A DNA stretch of 64,000 nucleotides, from positions 20,709 to 84,708 of the forward strand of contig NZ_KQ948015.1 in the NCBI RefSeq assembly GCF_001513965.1, read 5' to 3'. Position numbers and translations under genes: made by a program. Positions 45,844 to 54,363 of the stretch are shown piece after piece. The notes below the pieces were generated by a model. It saw only the letters and a list, made by a program, of their open reading frames with translations, did not search any database and was not told where the DNA came from. Numbering within the stretch: position 1 is the stretch's first letter; every line of letters starts with the position of its first letter. The stretch comes from Streptomyces cellostaticus (GTDB lineage Bacteria; Actinomycetota; Actinomycetes; Streptomycetales; Streptomycetaceae).

Positions 45844-46458
45844 TCACAGAACTCCCTGCCGCAGGGCGTAGGCCACCGCATGCGTGCGGTTGCGCAGGTG
45901 CAGCCGGTTCAGCAGCGCGGAGACGGTGTTCCTGATGGTGCGTTCGGAGAAGTTGAGCTGCTGCGCGATCTCGGCCGTGCTGAGTCCGTCCGCCAGCAGC
46001 CGGACCACGTGGATCTCGCGCCTGGTCAGGGCGGTGCACGGCGCGAAATCCAGCCGTACTGTCGGCTGCTCGAGGTGGGCCGGTGTGCTGCCGGCCTGGC
46101 GTGGCAGGCCGCAGGTCCGGGCGGCGAAGACCGCCGCGAGGACCTGTTCGCGTACCGCGGTGCTACGTTGGAGCACGCTCACGACCCCCCAGCGTCTGGC
46201 GCGCTGGAGCTGATGTGCGGGAACGGCGTCGGCGATGAGCACCATCCGCATGGCGGGGTTGGCTGCCTGTTTGGCGGTGTACTCGACACGGCGCCACGTA
46301 GCAGCGTTGACATCGTTGTCTATCACGACACAGACATCCGATTCGCCGCGCGCCGCCGGGGGCAGCACACGCATCACGGGACTGTTGCGCAGGTAGGAGG
46401 CAATCCCTTCGTCCGCTAAGGGATCACGCGCAAGGATCGAGACGCGCAGGGGTTCCAT
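45844..46458 (-). CDS. LuxR-type regulator with atypical receiver domain, paralogue 2
   Basis: A 204-residue protein parallel to its downstream neighbour throughout: MEPLRVSILARDPLADEGIA, ESDVCVVIDNDVNAATWRRV, MRMVLIADAVPAHQLQRARR, WGVVSVLQRSTAVREQVLAA and the LuxR helix-turn-helix LTRREIHVVRLLADGLSTAE, IAQQLNFSERTIRNTVSALL, ending RNRTHAVAYALRQGVL. ATG at 46458 with GGAG nine bases upstream. The receiver-like domain has Asp-Asn where paralogue 1 has Asp-Asp. The pair looks like a tandem duplication with divergence in the sensor half. Confidence 0.88.
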   Translation of the reverse strand: MEPLRVSILARDPLADEGIASYLRNSPVMRVLPPAARGESDVCVVIDNDVNAATWRRVEYTAKQAANPAMRMVLIADAVPAHQLQRARRWGVVSVLQRSTAVREQVLAAVFAARTCGLPRQAGSTPAHLEQPTVRLDFAPCTALTRREIHVVRLLADGLSTAEIAQQLNFSERTIRNTVSALLNRLHLRNRTHAVAYALRQGVL

Positions 46459-46770
46459 AGGTGTCAACTCCACTCTCAGCGGCACAACTTCGCGTTTGCG
46501 TGGCTTGTCATCGCCCGAGGCCGGAACCGGGGGCCCTGCGGCAAGGCCGCCCGGGCCCGCGGACAGGCACACGAAAGGTTGTCCGCCTGCTGAAGTTTCC
46601 TTCAATATTGGGGGACTGTGATCCTGTCCCCGCGACACACGGCTGTCAAGTTGGCACCAACTACCCCGAGAGCAACAGTCCGGCCTGGCCCGGGTCGCGT
46701 GCACGGCAGGCAGCCCAGTCCGCACCGGCTCGGGAAGTGACCGGTGCGGCCTGGGCTCGTGATGTCGCGC
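46459..46770. other. Spacer upstream of the LuxR pair
   Basis: 312 bp with no gene. It must hold the promoter of LuxR paralogue 2; an AT-richer patch (CCTTCAATATTGGGGGACTG near 46600) is the likeliest place. No clear repeat. Confidence 0.4.
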
Positions 46771-47343
46771 TCAGGCCGCCACGGCAGCCTTCTCACTGTC
46801 GGCGGTGTGCCCTTCGCTTACGCCGGCGCGCTGCTCTGCGGGACTGTAGATGAGACCCAGGTGCAGTCCGTAGACCCAGTGCCAGAGGAAGACTCCGACG
46901 ATGTACTTCCAGCCGAAGTCCAGGCTGAGGGAACCGGGGTGCAGGCCCCGGGCGGGCGCGAAGACGAACGGGGTCATGAAGCTGATGCTGATGCAGGCCA
47001 GCAGCGTGCCGAAGAGCAGGCCCTTGGCGAGGTTCCCGCGCACCGTGTTGCGCCACCGCAGAGCGGGCTGCAGCGCGCAGGCGAACAGGACGGCGAAGAC
47101 CATGCCGTCGACGTAATGCGACAACCCTCCCACCAGGAACTTCTGCAAGGGGGTGGCGAACGGGACGAAGACCCATCCCTGGGAGGTGTTCCAGTCGAGC
47201 CTCATCATCCCCACGCCGCCGAGCCAGAAGCCGAAGACCGTGGCGAGATGGGTTGACACCAGACCCGCGAGCAGGGCCGCCGCGACGCGGTGCTGGGTGG
47301 CCCAGCGCCGCCACCAGGAAAGTTGCTCCACTGCGTTGGACAT
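46771..47343 (-). CDS. Four-helix membrane protein of unknown function
   Basis: A 190-residue membrane protein from an ATG at 47343 with GGAG five bases upstream. Hydrophobic segments include VAAALLAGLVSTHLATVFGF, FLVGGLSHYVDGMVFAVLFA, LAKGLLFGTLLACISISFMT and YIVGVFLWHWVYGLHLGLIY. Several His and Asp residues lie in or near the membrane (STHLA, SHYVDG, WHWVYGLHLG), which might bind metal or substrate. No family recognised. Confidence 0.7.
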   Translation of the reverse strand: MSNAVEQLSWWRRWATQHRVAAALLAGLVSTHLATVFGFWLGGVGMMRLDWNTSQGWVFVPFATPLQKFLVGGLSHYVDGMVFAVLFACALQPALRWRNTVRGNLAKGLLFGTLLACISISFMTPFVFAPARGLHPGSLSLDFGWKYIVGVFLWHWVYGLHLGLIYSPAEQRAGVSEGHTADSEKAAVAA

Positions 47344-47874
47344 GGCGACTCCATGGGAAGAGGTGTACCTGACTGTCACGGACCCGGAGATTCACTTTCG
47401 GAGGAGTGGGGCACACCCGGGCACCTAGTCCGCTGAGTGAACTTATCTTCGATCCGCGGACGGAAGTCTCTAGTCGCCCCGTGGCCGTGTCAAGCCTTGG
47501 GACACGTCCGCCGGGCAACTGATTCAGTGAACGTGCAACCATGCAGGCCACGAACTCAACTCCGGCCCCGGCACGGCCGTGCACACTATGACCACAAAGC
47601 ACGCACGGGCTGGCCAATGCGGCGGGCCTGTGACACTGTGCGCGACATGGGACGCAAGCGCGGCTCTGCCGACCGGCCGGCTGCACAACCCCGGCCCGGT
47701 CGCGCCGCCATTCCTGGCGCTGCGCGGCCCTGCCGTGACGGCGCGACACCCCGGCCGTGGCCGATCGGCGCACTGCCGCACCCCGCGCCGACTGCGCGGC
47801 CCGGCGATACCTCACCGTCCATTCCCGCCCGCGGTGCGGGCGGTTCCCTTTCTCCGTCCCCCTGGAGAGCCCGC
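47344..47874. other. Divergent spacer
   Basis: 530 bp with no convincing gene. AGTGAAC occurs twice (47436-47442 and 47526-47532), as in other intergenic regions of this window. The start of the rightward 97-codon gene has GGAG seven bases before its ATG. Confidence 0.4.
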
Positions 47875-48168
47875 ATGAACGCGCACGCCCAAGCCCCCGA
47901 GCAGGACTCGGAGTACGCCGCCCTGCTGTATCTGAGCGGCCTCGACCACGCGTCCTCGCACTCCGAAGCCGAGCTGCGCCGGGCGGTGGCCGAGACGTTG
48001 ACAGCACTGGACGACCCGGCCGAGCTGGCCGCGGTCTACCGGGCATGCCTGCGGGGGCCGGGGGCCGTGGGCGACGACATACGGCGAGCACGCCGGGACT
48101 GGGCCCGTCAGATGGCGGACGGCCTGGCCAGGACCACGGTCACAACCGTCACCCGGCGGCCCGCGTAG
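47875..48168 (+). CDS. Small hypothetical protein, 97 residues
   Basis: ATG at 47875 with GGAG at good spacing. The acidic, Ala/Leu-rich, probably helical protein (DSEYAALLYLSGLDHASSHS, EAELRRAVAETLTALDDPAE, LAAVYRACLRGPGAVGDDIR) ends in a Thr/Arg tail. No domain recognised. Composition and ribosome site support a real gene. Confidence 0.6.
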   Translation: MNAHAQAPEQDSEYAALLYLSGLDHASSHSEAELRRAVAETLTALDDPAELAAVYRACLRGPGAVGDDIRRARRDWARQMADGLARTTVTTVTRRPA

Positions 48169-48604
48169 CCGGGCCGCGTTGAGCCGGGTTCACCGGGCGA
48201 CCATGGACGGGGGGGGACCGGTCGGTAGGTGCGCGGCACTCCGACATCCGGCCCGCCCGGGATGCGTGTCACACCCCTCAGTCTCCGGTTCCTCTTGGCA
48301 ACTGACCCATCCATGTGGAAAGTTGAATGCCACCAGCACGATGGGCCGGCCGCACGAAGGGACGGGGTTCTCCCCCTCCTGTGGCGGCGGGATGACAGTG
48401 AGCGCGGGCGAGGCGCTCACCCGGCCACATATGGCGTACCGACCGGGGGAACACTGGCGTTCCCCTGCGTCCGACACCCGTGCTGCGGTCCTGAAGTGGC
48501 GCATTGGCATGGATCCACAACCGCCGTTCCCGGAGCCCCTCCCTGGGCGCGTCCTGGATGCGCCACCTCGGGAGAACGTTAGTTCTCGCTGAAGGGTTCC
48601 GGCC
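48169..48604. other. Upstream region of the LysR gene
   Basis: About 435 bp with no recognised gene. It ends in the palindrome at 48572-48587 just before the LysR start. Confidence 0.4.
48572..48587. promoter_or_regulatory. Palindrome GAGAAC-GTTA-GTTCTC
   Basis: A perfect 6-4-6 palindrome 17 bp ahead of the LysR start codon. It could be an autoregulatory site, or a small hairpin that limits ribosome access. Confidence 0.45.
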
Positions 48605-49471
48605 ATGAAACATGGAGCAGATCTCGGCATGCTCCGCACCTTCCTGTGTGTCTACCGATGTGGGGGCGTTGCCAGAGCCGCAGGTCTGCTCGGGCTGTCC
48701 CAGCCCGCCGTCTCGCGTCACCTGAAGGCCCTGGAAGGCGCCACAGGCCGGGCGCTCTTCAACCGCCTGGGACGCGGGGTCGCTCCGACCCGGGCGGGAG
48801 ACGTGCTGGCCGCTCAGATAGCCGCACACCTGGACGCCCTGGAGGACGCGGTCGACACGCTCATCCCCTCCAGCGCCACCGCCCCGGTACTGCTGGGAGC
48901 GCCGGGCGATCTACTCTCGGTCCACGTCCTGCCCAGACTGGCACCATTGCTGGCACAGGGTGTCGACGTCCACTGCCGTATCGGCCTCTCGCCCGAGCTG
49001 GCCCAGACGCTCCTCCACGACGAGCTGGACCTCGTCGTGGTGACGAAGATCGAACACGCCCCCACCCGGCAGCTTCATCTGCGGCATCTGTACGAGGAGG
49101 AGTTCGTCCTGGTGGGCCGCGCGGGAGAGGCGCCGTACGAGCCCGAGGACGAGACACGTCGCTTCATCGGCTACTCCCCCGCCATGCCCATGGCCCGGCG
49201 CTACTTCCGCATGTGCTGGGGCATTCAGCCGCCTGCGCCCGCGTTGACGGTCGCCGACCTCCGGACCGTGGTGGCCGCCGTCGCCGCGGGGGCCGGACTG
49301 AGTGTCGTACCGCGCTACCTCGCACAGAAGGACCTGGACGCCGGCAGACTCAGCGTGCTGCACACGCCGCTCACTCCGGTGAGCAACTCGATCTACCTGG
49401 CCACCCGCCGGGGCCGGGAACACCTGCCCCAGATCAAGGCGGCGTTCGAGCTCCTCTGCCAGGCAGCGTGA
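48605..49471 (+). CDS. LysR-family transcriptional regulator
   Basis: A 288-residue regulator. Winged helix-turn-helix at residues about 8-65: MLRTFLCVYRCGGVARAAGL, LGLSQPAVSRHLKALEGATG, RALFNRLGRGVAPTRAGDVL. The substrate-binding domain follows (LLGAPGDLLSVHVLPRLAPL, LDLVVVTKIEHAPTRQLHLR, VAAGAGLSVVPRYLAQKDLD). It converges on the MFS transporter gene. Inducer and targets are not evident; family habit suggests a divergent or distant target. Confidence 0.92.
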   Translation: MKHGADLGMLRTFLCVYRCGGVARAAGLLGLSQPAVSRHLKALEGATGRALFNRLGRGVAPTRAGDVLAAQIAAHLDALEDAVDTLIPSSATAPVLLGAPGDLLSVHVLPRLAPLLAQGVDVHCRIGLSPELAQTLLHDELDLVVVTKIEHAPTRQLHLRHLYEEEFVLVGRAGEAPYEPEDETRRFIGYSPAMPMARRYFRMCWGIQPPAPALTVADLRTVVAAVAAGAGLSVVPRYLAQKDLDAGRLSVLHTPLTPVSNSIYLATRRGREHLPQIKAAFELLCQAA

Positions 49472-49517
49472 CCACGACACGGCCGTGGGTGACCGGCGGC
49501 AGGTGAGTTGAGTATGA

Positions 49518-49598
49518 GTGGGTGCCTGCGGCTACCGGAACGGCACCCACCGTCGTCCCCCGCACACGGTGAGGCCCCGCCGGGGCGGCGGCGGGGCC
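49518..49598. terminator. Two hairpins between convergent LysR and MFS genes
   Basis: GTGGGTGCC-N15-GGCACCCAC at 49518-49550 and GGCCCCGCCG-N6-CGGCGGGGCC at 49573-49598 are perfect inverted repeats between two convergent genes, each placed to terminate one or both transcripts. Confidence 0.75.
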
Positions 49599-49651
49599 GT
49601 GGGACCGTGTCCGGCAGACCGCCGGAAGGGTGGGGTGCCGGGGAGGACGGG

Positions 49652-50989
49652 TCAGGAGTCGGCGGTGGCCAGGGTCGGTGTGGTGGCGCGGAGACCCCGC
49701 CGGGTGCGGGTCAGTGGCACCAGAGAGATGGCGACGGCGCCCAGGACGGCGGCCACGGCGAAGGTGGTGAAACCCAGAGCGGCGTTTCCGCCGGCCACGA
49801 CGGCGCCGCCGAGAGTGGGTCCCACCACCGCGCCGGTGCGGCCGATGCCGGTGACCCAGCCCAGGCCGGTCGCCCGTTCCGCGGGGGCGTAGGTCCTGGC
49901 GGTGGCGGCGTAGACCATCACCTGGGCGCTGAAGAGCCAGATACCGGTGATGAAGACGATCGTGTAGGCGGCGGCGAGCGGCAGGTGTGCCCTGAGCAGG
50001 AAGGTGCCGCAGGCGGTCAGCAGGAACCAGATCGCGGAGACCTTCACGGGGCCGAACCGGTCGGCGGTGCGTCCGGCCACCAGCATGCCGAGGATACCGC
50101 CCGCGTTGATGAGCATCAGGAAGGTCACGGAGGAGGACAGGGAGTAGCCCGAGGCCCGCATCAGTTCCGGCAGCCAGGTGGACACGCCGTAGACGAGCAG
50201 CAGTCCGGCGAAGGAGGCGATCCACAGCAGCGGGGTCGCCCACCGGGAGCGGGGGTGGAACAGACGGGTCACCGCGGACAGGCGGCCCTTGGCGCCCGCC
50301 TGCGGTGCGGCGCCTTCCTCGGGGGCGGGGAGCCGGTAGCGGGCGGCGACGGCGTGCGCGGCCTGCGTCCTGCCGCGGGCGAGGAGCACACCGGGTGACT
50401 CCGGCAGCCCTGCGGCCACCAGGGGCACCGCCACGAGCGCCGGCAGCACTCCCGCCCAGAACACCCAGCGCCAGCCGTGCTCGGGCGCGACGGTGAGGCC
50501 GATACCCGTGGCCGTCATGCCGCCGGCGTGGTAGGAGGTCATCATCACTCCGGTGGCCAGCGCTGCCCGGCGGGGCGGGGCGAACTCGGCGACGATCGCC
50601 AGCCCGATGGGCATCAGGCCGCCGAGCCCGAGTCCGGAGACGAACCGGCCGGCGCCGAAGACGGTGACGCCCGGCGCCAGGGCGCAGAGCGCGCTGCCGA
50701 GGGAGAACAGGGTGATGCTGGCCATCACCAGCGGTTTGCGCCCCCATGAGTCGGTCAGGGTGCCGGCGGCGAGCGCGCCCAGGAGCATGCCGAAGGTGGT
50801 CCAGCTGCCGACCGTCCCGGCCAGGGCCGGAGTGAAGCCCAGGCCGGTGTCGTCGAGCAGGTGGGGCATTACGGCGCCGTAGATGTTGACGTCCATGCCG
50901 TCGAAGAAGACGGCCAGCCAGCACAGGGCGATGACGACGGCGACGGTTCTGAAGGAGCGGGCGGGCCGGGGAGCAGGGGGAGCGGTCAT
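49652..50989 (-). CDS. MFS transporter, aromatic acid:H+ symporter type (PcaK/BenK-like)
   Basis: A 445-residue twelve-helix transporter. Helix 1 carries LAVFFDGMDVNIYGAVMPHL, close to the DGxD signature of the aromatic-acid/H+ symporters; the loop 2-3 motif is LAAGTLTDSWGRKPLVMASI, and VSGLGLGGLMPIGLAIVAEF lies in helix 4. The second half starts at WATPLLWIASFAGLLLVYGV. ATG at 50989. It would bring in a benzoate- or protocatechuate-like acid. The gene is divergent from the second tandem-IclR regulator, the usual control type for such uptake. Confidence 0.9.
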   Translation of the reverse strand: MTAPPAPRPARSFRTVAVVIALCWLAVFFDGMDVNIYGAVMPHLLDDTGLGFTPALAGTVGSWTTFGMLLGALAAGTLTDSWGRKPLVMASITLFSLGSALCALAPGVTVFGAGRFVSGLGLGGLMPIGLAIVAEFAPPRRAALATGVMMTSYHAGGMTATGIGLTVAPEHGWRWVFWAGVLPALVAVPLVAAGLPESPGVLLARGRTQAAHAVAARYRLPAPEEGAAPQAGAKGRLSAVTRLFHPRSRWATPLLWIASFAGLLLVYGVSTWLPELMRASGYSLSSSVTFLMLINAGGILGMLVAGRTADRFGPVKVSAIWFLLTACGTFLLRAHLPLAAAYTIVFITGIWLFSAQVMVYAATARTYAPAERATGLGWVTGIGRTGAVVGPTLGGAVVAGGNAALGFTTFAVAAVLGAVAISLVPLTRTRRGLRATTPTLATADS

Positions 50990-51181
50990 GGCCTCTCGCT
51001 TCACAGGAGTGCGGATGCGGGACGGGACAGACGATGCCGGGAATCGGCCGGGCGCGGACACAGACTTGTCCGCGCAGTGAACTCTGATTCATAATTGGTT
51101 GGCAGTGAGTGTCCGGCTGGGTCCCGTCCTTGTCAACGGGTGCGCGTGAAGCGCCCTTGACTGTCGCGTGAGGTACATGGC

Positions 51182-52819
51182 ATGCCCGAAGATTCCGTGC
51201 GGCCCCTGGAGCGAGGTCTTACCGTGCTGCGCTGTCTGGCCTCGCCCTGCCAGGACCAGCCGATGCGGGCCAGCGACCTGGTGCACGCGACCGGCCTGGC
51301 CCGTTCCACCGTCGACCGGGTCGTGGCAACCTTGACCCACCTCGGTTACCTCCGTCAGCACGGAGCCGAACTCCGCCTGGCACCACGGCTGATGACACTG
51401 GGCAATGCCTATCTGGCGGCCGGCGGTCTGACCCGGGAGGTCACCGATCGCGTGGCCGCGCTCGCCGACGAGGTGCAGGAGTCGGTCTCGCTGGCCGTGC
51501 CCGACGGTGACGGGGTGCGCTTCGTCGCCCAGTCACCGCGCCGCCGCGCGATGTCGGTGGCCTTCCAGGTCGGTGACCTGCTGCCGGCGGAGCGCTGCGC
51601 CGCGGGGGCCGTCTTCGCCGCCGACTGGGACGAGCGGCAGTGGGCGGCCTGGCGACAGCGCACGGCAGCAGATCCCGAGGGGGCGCCCTCCCCCCTGCTG
51701 CGGCCCCGGCGCATCGAGGAGGCGGACTTCGCCCACAGGGCCGGCCAAGCCCGCAGCCAGGGATGGGCCGTGGACGACCAGTTGGTCGAGCCGGGGCTGG
51801 TGGCGGTCGCGGTACCCGTCGACACCGGCGGCCGCACCCCGTACGCGCTCAGCATGGTCAGCCATGTCTCCAGGCGCTCGGCGAAGGAACTCGCCCGGAT
51901 CGCCGTGCCCCGACTGCGCCGGGAAAGCACCGTCCTGGCCCGCCTGCTCGCCCCCGGTACGGCGCAGCCGCCCCCGCGGCAGCGCACGCAGGGCAAGACG
52001 GGCGATGCGGTCGGACAGGCCAAGAGCGAACTGGGCGCCGAGTTCCTTCAGTCCCTCGCCCGGGGCCTGGCCGTTCTGGAAGCCCTCGACGGCGCATCCG
52101 GCGACGGTCTGCCCGTCGCGGCCCTCGCCCAGCTGACCGGTCTGCCTCGCACCACCGTCCGGCGCTGCCTGCTCACCTTGGAACACCTGGGATACGCCGA
52201 ACACCGCGAGGGGCTCTTCCGTCCTCTGCCTCGTATCTTCGAACTCGGTCATCCCCGCATCGCCGCGGGCTCGTTCACCGACCTGGTGACTCCGCATCTC
52301 CGCGCCCTGGTCGACCGCGTCCAGGAGTCGGCCTCCGTCGCCGTTCTCGAGGGCGGCGACATCCGGTACGTGGCGCGGGTGTCGACCGTGCGCATCATGA
52401 CCGTCCACATCGCCCTGGGCACCCGGTTCCCCGCCTACGCCACCGCCCTGGGGCGTGCTCTGGTGTCCGGTCTGGACCCCGCCGGGCAGGAGCGTGTCCT
52501 CGCCGCCTCCGAGCTGCGGGCCTACACCGGGCACACCGTCACCTCCCCGGCCCGGCTGCGCACCCTTTTCACGGCAGCCGCCGACCAGGGTTATGCCGCC
52601 GTCGACGAGGAATTGGAGGAGGGCGTGCGTTCGGTGGCGGTACCGATCAGGGACGGCGACGGCAACGTCGTCGCGGCAGTCAACGTCGCCCAGCACTCCG
52701 ACGGCACCTCTTTGAGCGAAGCCAGTGAGCGGCTCCTGCCCGCACTGCGGGAAACGGCACAGGCCATCGAGAGCGACCTGCACACCGTCACCCGCTTCGG
52801 CACCCTGCTCATCCCCTGA
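51182..52819 (+). CDS. Tandem-duplicated IclR-family regulator, paralogue 2
   Basis: A 545-residue protein with two IclR units. Unit 1: LERGLTVLRCLASPCQDQPM, ATGLARSTVDRVVATLTHLG, AFQVGDLLPAERCAAGAVFA. Unit 2 from about residue 285: FLQSLARGLAVLEALDGASG, LTGLPRTTVRRCLLTLEHLG, HIALGTRFPAYATALGRALV and AVPIRDGDGNVVAAVNVAQH. The first-unit effector sequence closely matches that of the protein encoded at 35.4 kb, so the duplication preceded the split of the two genes. It is divergent from the aromatic-acid-type MFS gene across about 190 bp and probably controls it. AGTGAAC at 51076-51082 lies in that gap. Confidence 0.9.
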   Translation: MPEDSVRPLERGLTVLRCLASPCQDQPMRASDLVHATGLARSTVDRVVATLTHLGYLRQHGAELRLAPRLMTLGNAYLAAGGLTREVTDRVAALADEVQESVSLAVPDGDGVRFVAQSPRRRAMSVAFQVGDLLPAERCAAGAVFAADWDERQWAAWRQRTAADPEGAPSPLLRPRRIEEADFAHRAGQARSQGWAVDDQLVEPGLVAVAVPVDTGGRTPYALSMVSHVSRRSAKELARIAVPRLRRESTVLARLLAPGTAQPPPRQRTQGKTGDAVGQAKSELGAEFLQSLARGLAVLEALDGASGDGLPVAALAQLTGLPRTTVRRCLLTLEHLGYAEHREGLFRPLPRIFELGHPRIAAGSFTDLVTPHLRALVDRVQESASVAVLEGGDIRYVARVSTVRIMTVHIALGTRFPAYATALGRALVSGLDPAGQERVLAASELRAYTGHTVTSPARLRTLFTAAADQGYAAVDEELEEGVRSVAVPIRDGDGNVVAAVNVAQHSDGTSLSEASERLLPALRETAQAIESDLHTVTRFGTLLIP

Positions 52820-52953
52820 CCCGAGGTGCACAGGATTCCACCGATGCGAACACACCTACTGCCAGAGACTGGGTACACGTGAGGAGGTATCCACAATCGT
52901 TGTGAGTACTATGCGGTAACGCAACGGCACATCACCTCGGGAAGAGAGCCACT

Positions 52954-53583
52954 GTGACCGACAACCTTGACGAAACCACCAGCCTCAGGCCGGTCTACGC
53001 CGCCCGGCTGGCAGAAGACCTGAAGCACAACGCCGAGGAACAGGAGCGCCTCGCCAGTGAGGTGGCGGCCCTCCAGGAGAAACTGGCGACGCTGCGCCAC
53101 GACCAGGCTCTGCTGGTCAACATGCAGCAGGCGCTGGGACATACCGAACAGGCAGACGAGCCGGCTGCCGCGGGCAGTGACGAGGCCGCCTCGGTTCCCC
53201 GGCAGGCGACGCCGAAGACGCAGGCCGGCAAGGTGCACAGGGGCCGTGCCAAGAAGTCGACGGCCGCCGCGAAGACCGCGCCCGCCGCCCGCTCCACCCA
53301 GTCGGCCAAGCAGGGCAAGGACGGGACGGACCAGGGCCCGACCCTGCGCGACCTCGTGGTCACTCACCTCAGCCACGAAGGCGAACCCCGGTCGGCCATC
53401 GACGTCGCTGATGCCCTCAGCAAGGCGCACCCGGAGCGCGGCATCAAGATCACCGTCGTACGCAGCACCCTGGAGGCCATGGTCGCCAAGGGACACGTCC
53501 GGCGCAGCAAGCGCGGCAAGTCCGTCTTCTACACGGCCGATGCCGCCCGGTCCGCGAGCACGAGCCAGCCCGTCACCGCCTGA
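52954..53583 (+). CDS. Coiled-coil / winged-helix DNA-binding protein
   Basis: A 209-residue soluble protein from a GTG at 52954. Residues about 15-65 are a charged helix likely to coil (LAEDLKHNAEEQERLASEVA, ALQEKLATLRHDQALLVNMQ), residues about 85-120 a Lys/Ala/Thr-rich linker like histone-H1 tails (RGRAKKSTAAAKTAPAARST), and residues about 125-200 a winged helix (TLRDLVVTHLSHEGEPRSAI, VRSTLEAMVAKGHVRRSKRG). Similar proteins are common in Streptomyces as unnamed regulators. A nucleoid-associated or general regulatory role is inferred. Confidence 0.8.
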   Translation: MTDNLDETTSLRPVYAARLAEDLKHNAEEQERLASEVAALQEKLATLRHDQALLVNMQQALGHTEQADEPAAAGSDEAASVPRQATPKTQAGKVHRGRAKKSTAAAKTAPAARSTQSAKQGKDGTDQGPTLRDLVVTHLSHEGEPRSAIDVADALSKAHPERGIKITVVRSTLEAMVAKGHVRRSKRGKSVFYTADAARSASTSQPVTA

Positions 53584-53671
53584 ACCCGCGGTCCATACAA
53601 GGCGCGGTCATGCCATGCCGGGCACGAACAACCCCGAACAGAGCAGCATCCTTGACGTAACGGCGTAACTC

Positions 53672-54079
53672 TCACGGCGGCGGGAGCCGTTGACCGACCT
53701 GCGTCCGCAGGACCGATCCGGGCGCGGGCGGGTAGACGAACAACGGCGGGGCCCACGGGGGGTCGGGAGCCTCACTGCGCACGCAATGCCCACGGGAGGC
53801 GAGGACGGCGGCCACCGCGGCCGTCAGGATGCCGACGCTGTGGGACAGCCCCGCTCCCTCATCACCCGATGCCTCGTACATCCGCTCGTCGGGAACATTC
53901 CACGTCAAAATCAGGCAGTCCTCGGTCGCATCCAGATCGATGCCGTCGGGCCCGCATGCCCGCTGCGATGCGCGGGCCAGGTGCACCGGGATGCCCACCC
54001 GGTGCAGATCAGACCACACCTCGAACGCGAAGTCGGCGAGCGGAAGACCGGCGAGTGACTGCAACGCCGTTTGGGTCAC
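53672..54079 (-). CDS. Hypothetical protein, 135 residues
   Basis: Leftward gene from a GTG at 54079: LQSLAGLPLADFAFEVWSDL, HRVGIPVHLARASQRACGPD, GIDLDATEDCLILTWNVPDE, LSHSVGILTAAVAAVLASRG and a Pro-rich end. It looks like a small soluble actinobacterial protein. No family or motif recognised. It diverges from the aldehyde-dehydrogenase-like gene across 284 bp that hold no gene. Confidence 0.65.
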   Translation of the reverse strand: MTQTALQSLAGLPLADFAFEVWSDLHRVGIPVHLARASQRACGPDGIDLDATEDCLILTWNVPDERMYEASGDEGAGLSHSVGILTAAVAAVLASRGHCVRSEAPDPPWAPPLFVYPPAPGSVLRTQVGQRLPPP

Positions 54080-54363
54080 CCACGCAGCGTACCCGCTGGA
54101 TCAGGGACGTCGGGCACAGGTGCGTGCAGTCGCTCAAGTGAGTTCAAGCACCATTCATTTGCTGATACTTAGTGATCGTCTGCGTCATGGCTCGTCCGGT
54201 GACGGATGGGTTTAGCTGGACAAGGCCGCAGTTGGCGCCCCGGCGCCTGCCGTCGCGTGGTGCGAGAAAAGAAACTCTGCGACCGGGCCGTGCTGTCGGT
54301 GAGTGCGCGCGTAGGCCGCGGCACCCGCACGCGGCCGTGAAACTCACTGCACAGGAGACACGC

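Noticed and set aside
48278..48829. 183-codon minus-strand frame upstream of the LysR gene
   Set aside because: No ribosome site, no domain, and it overlaps the LysR start antisense.
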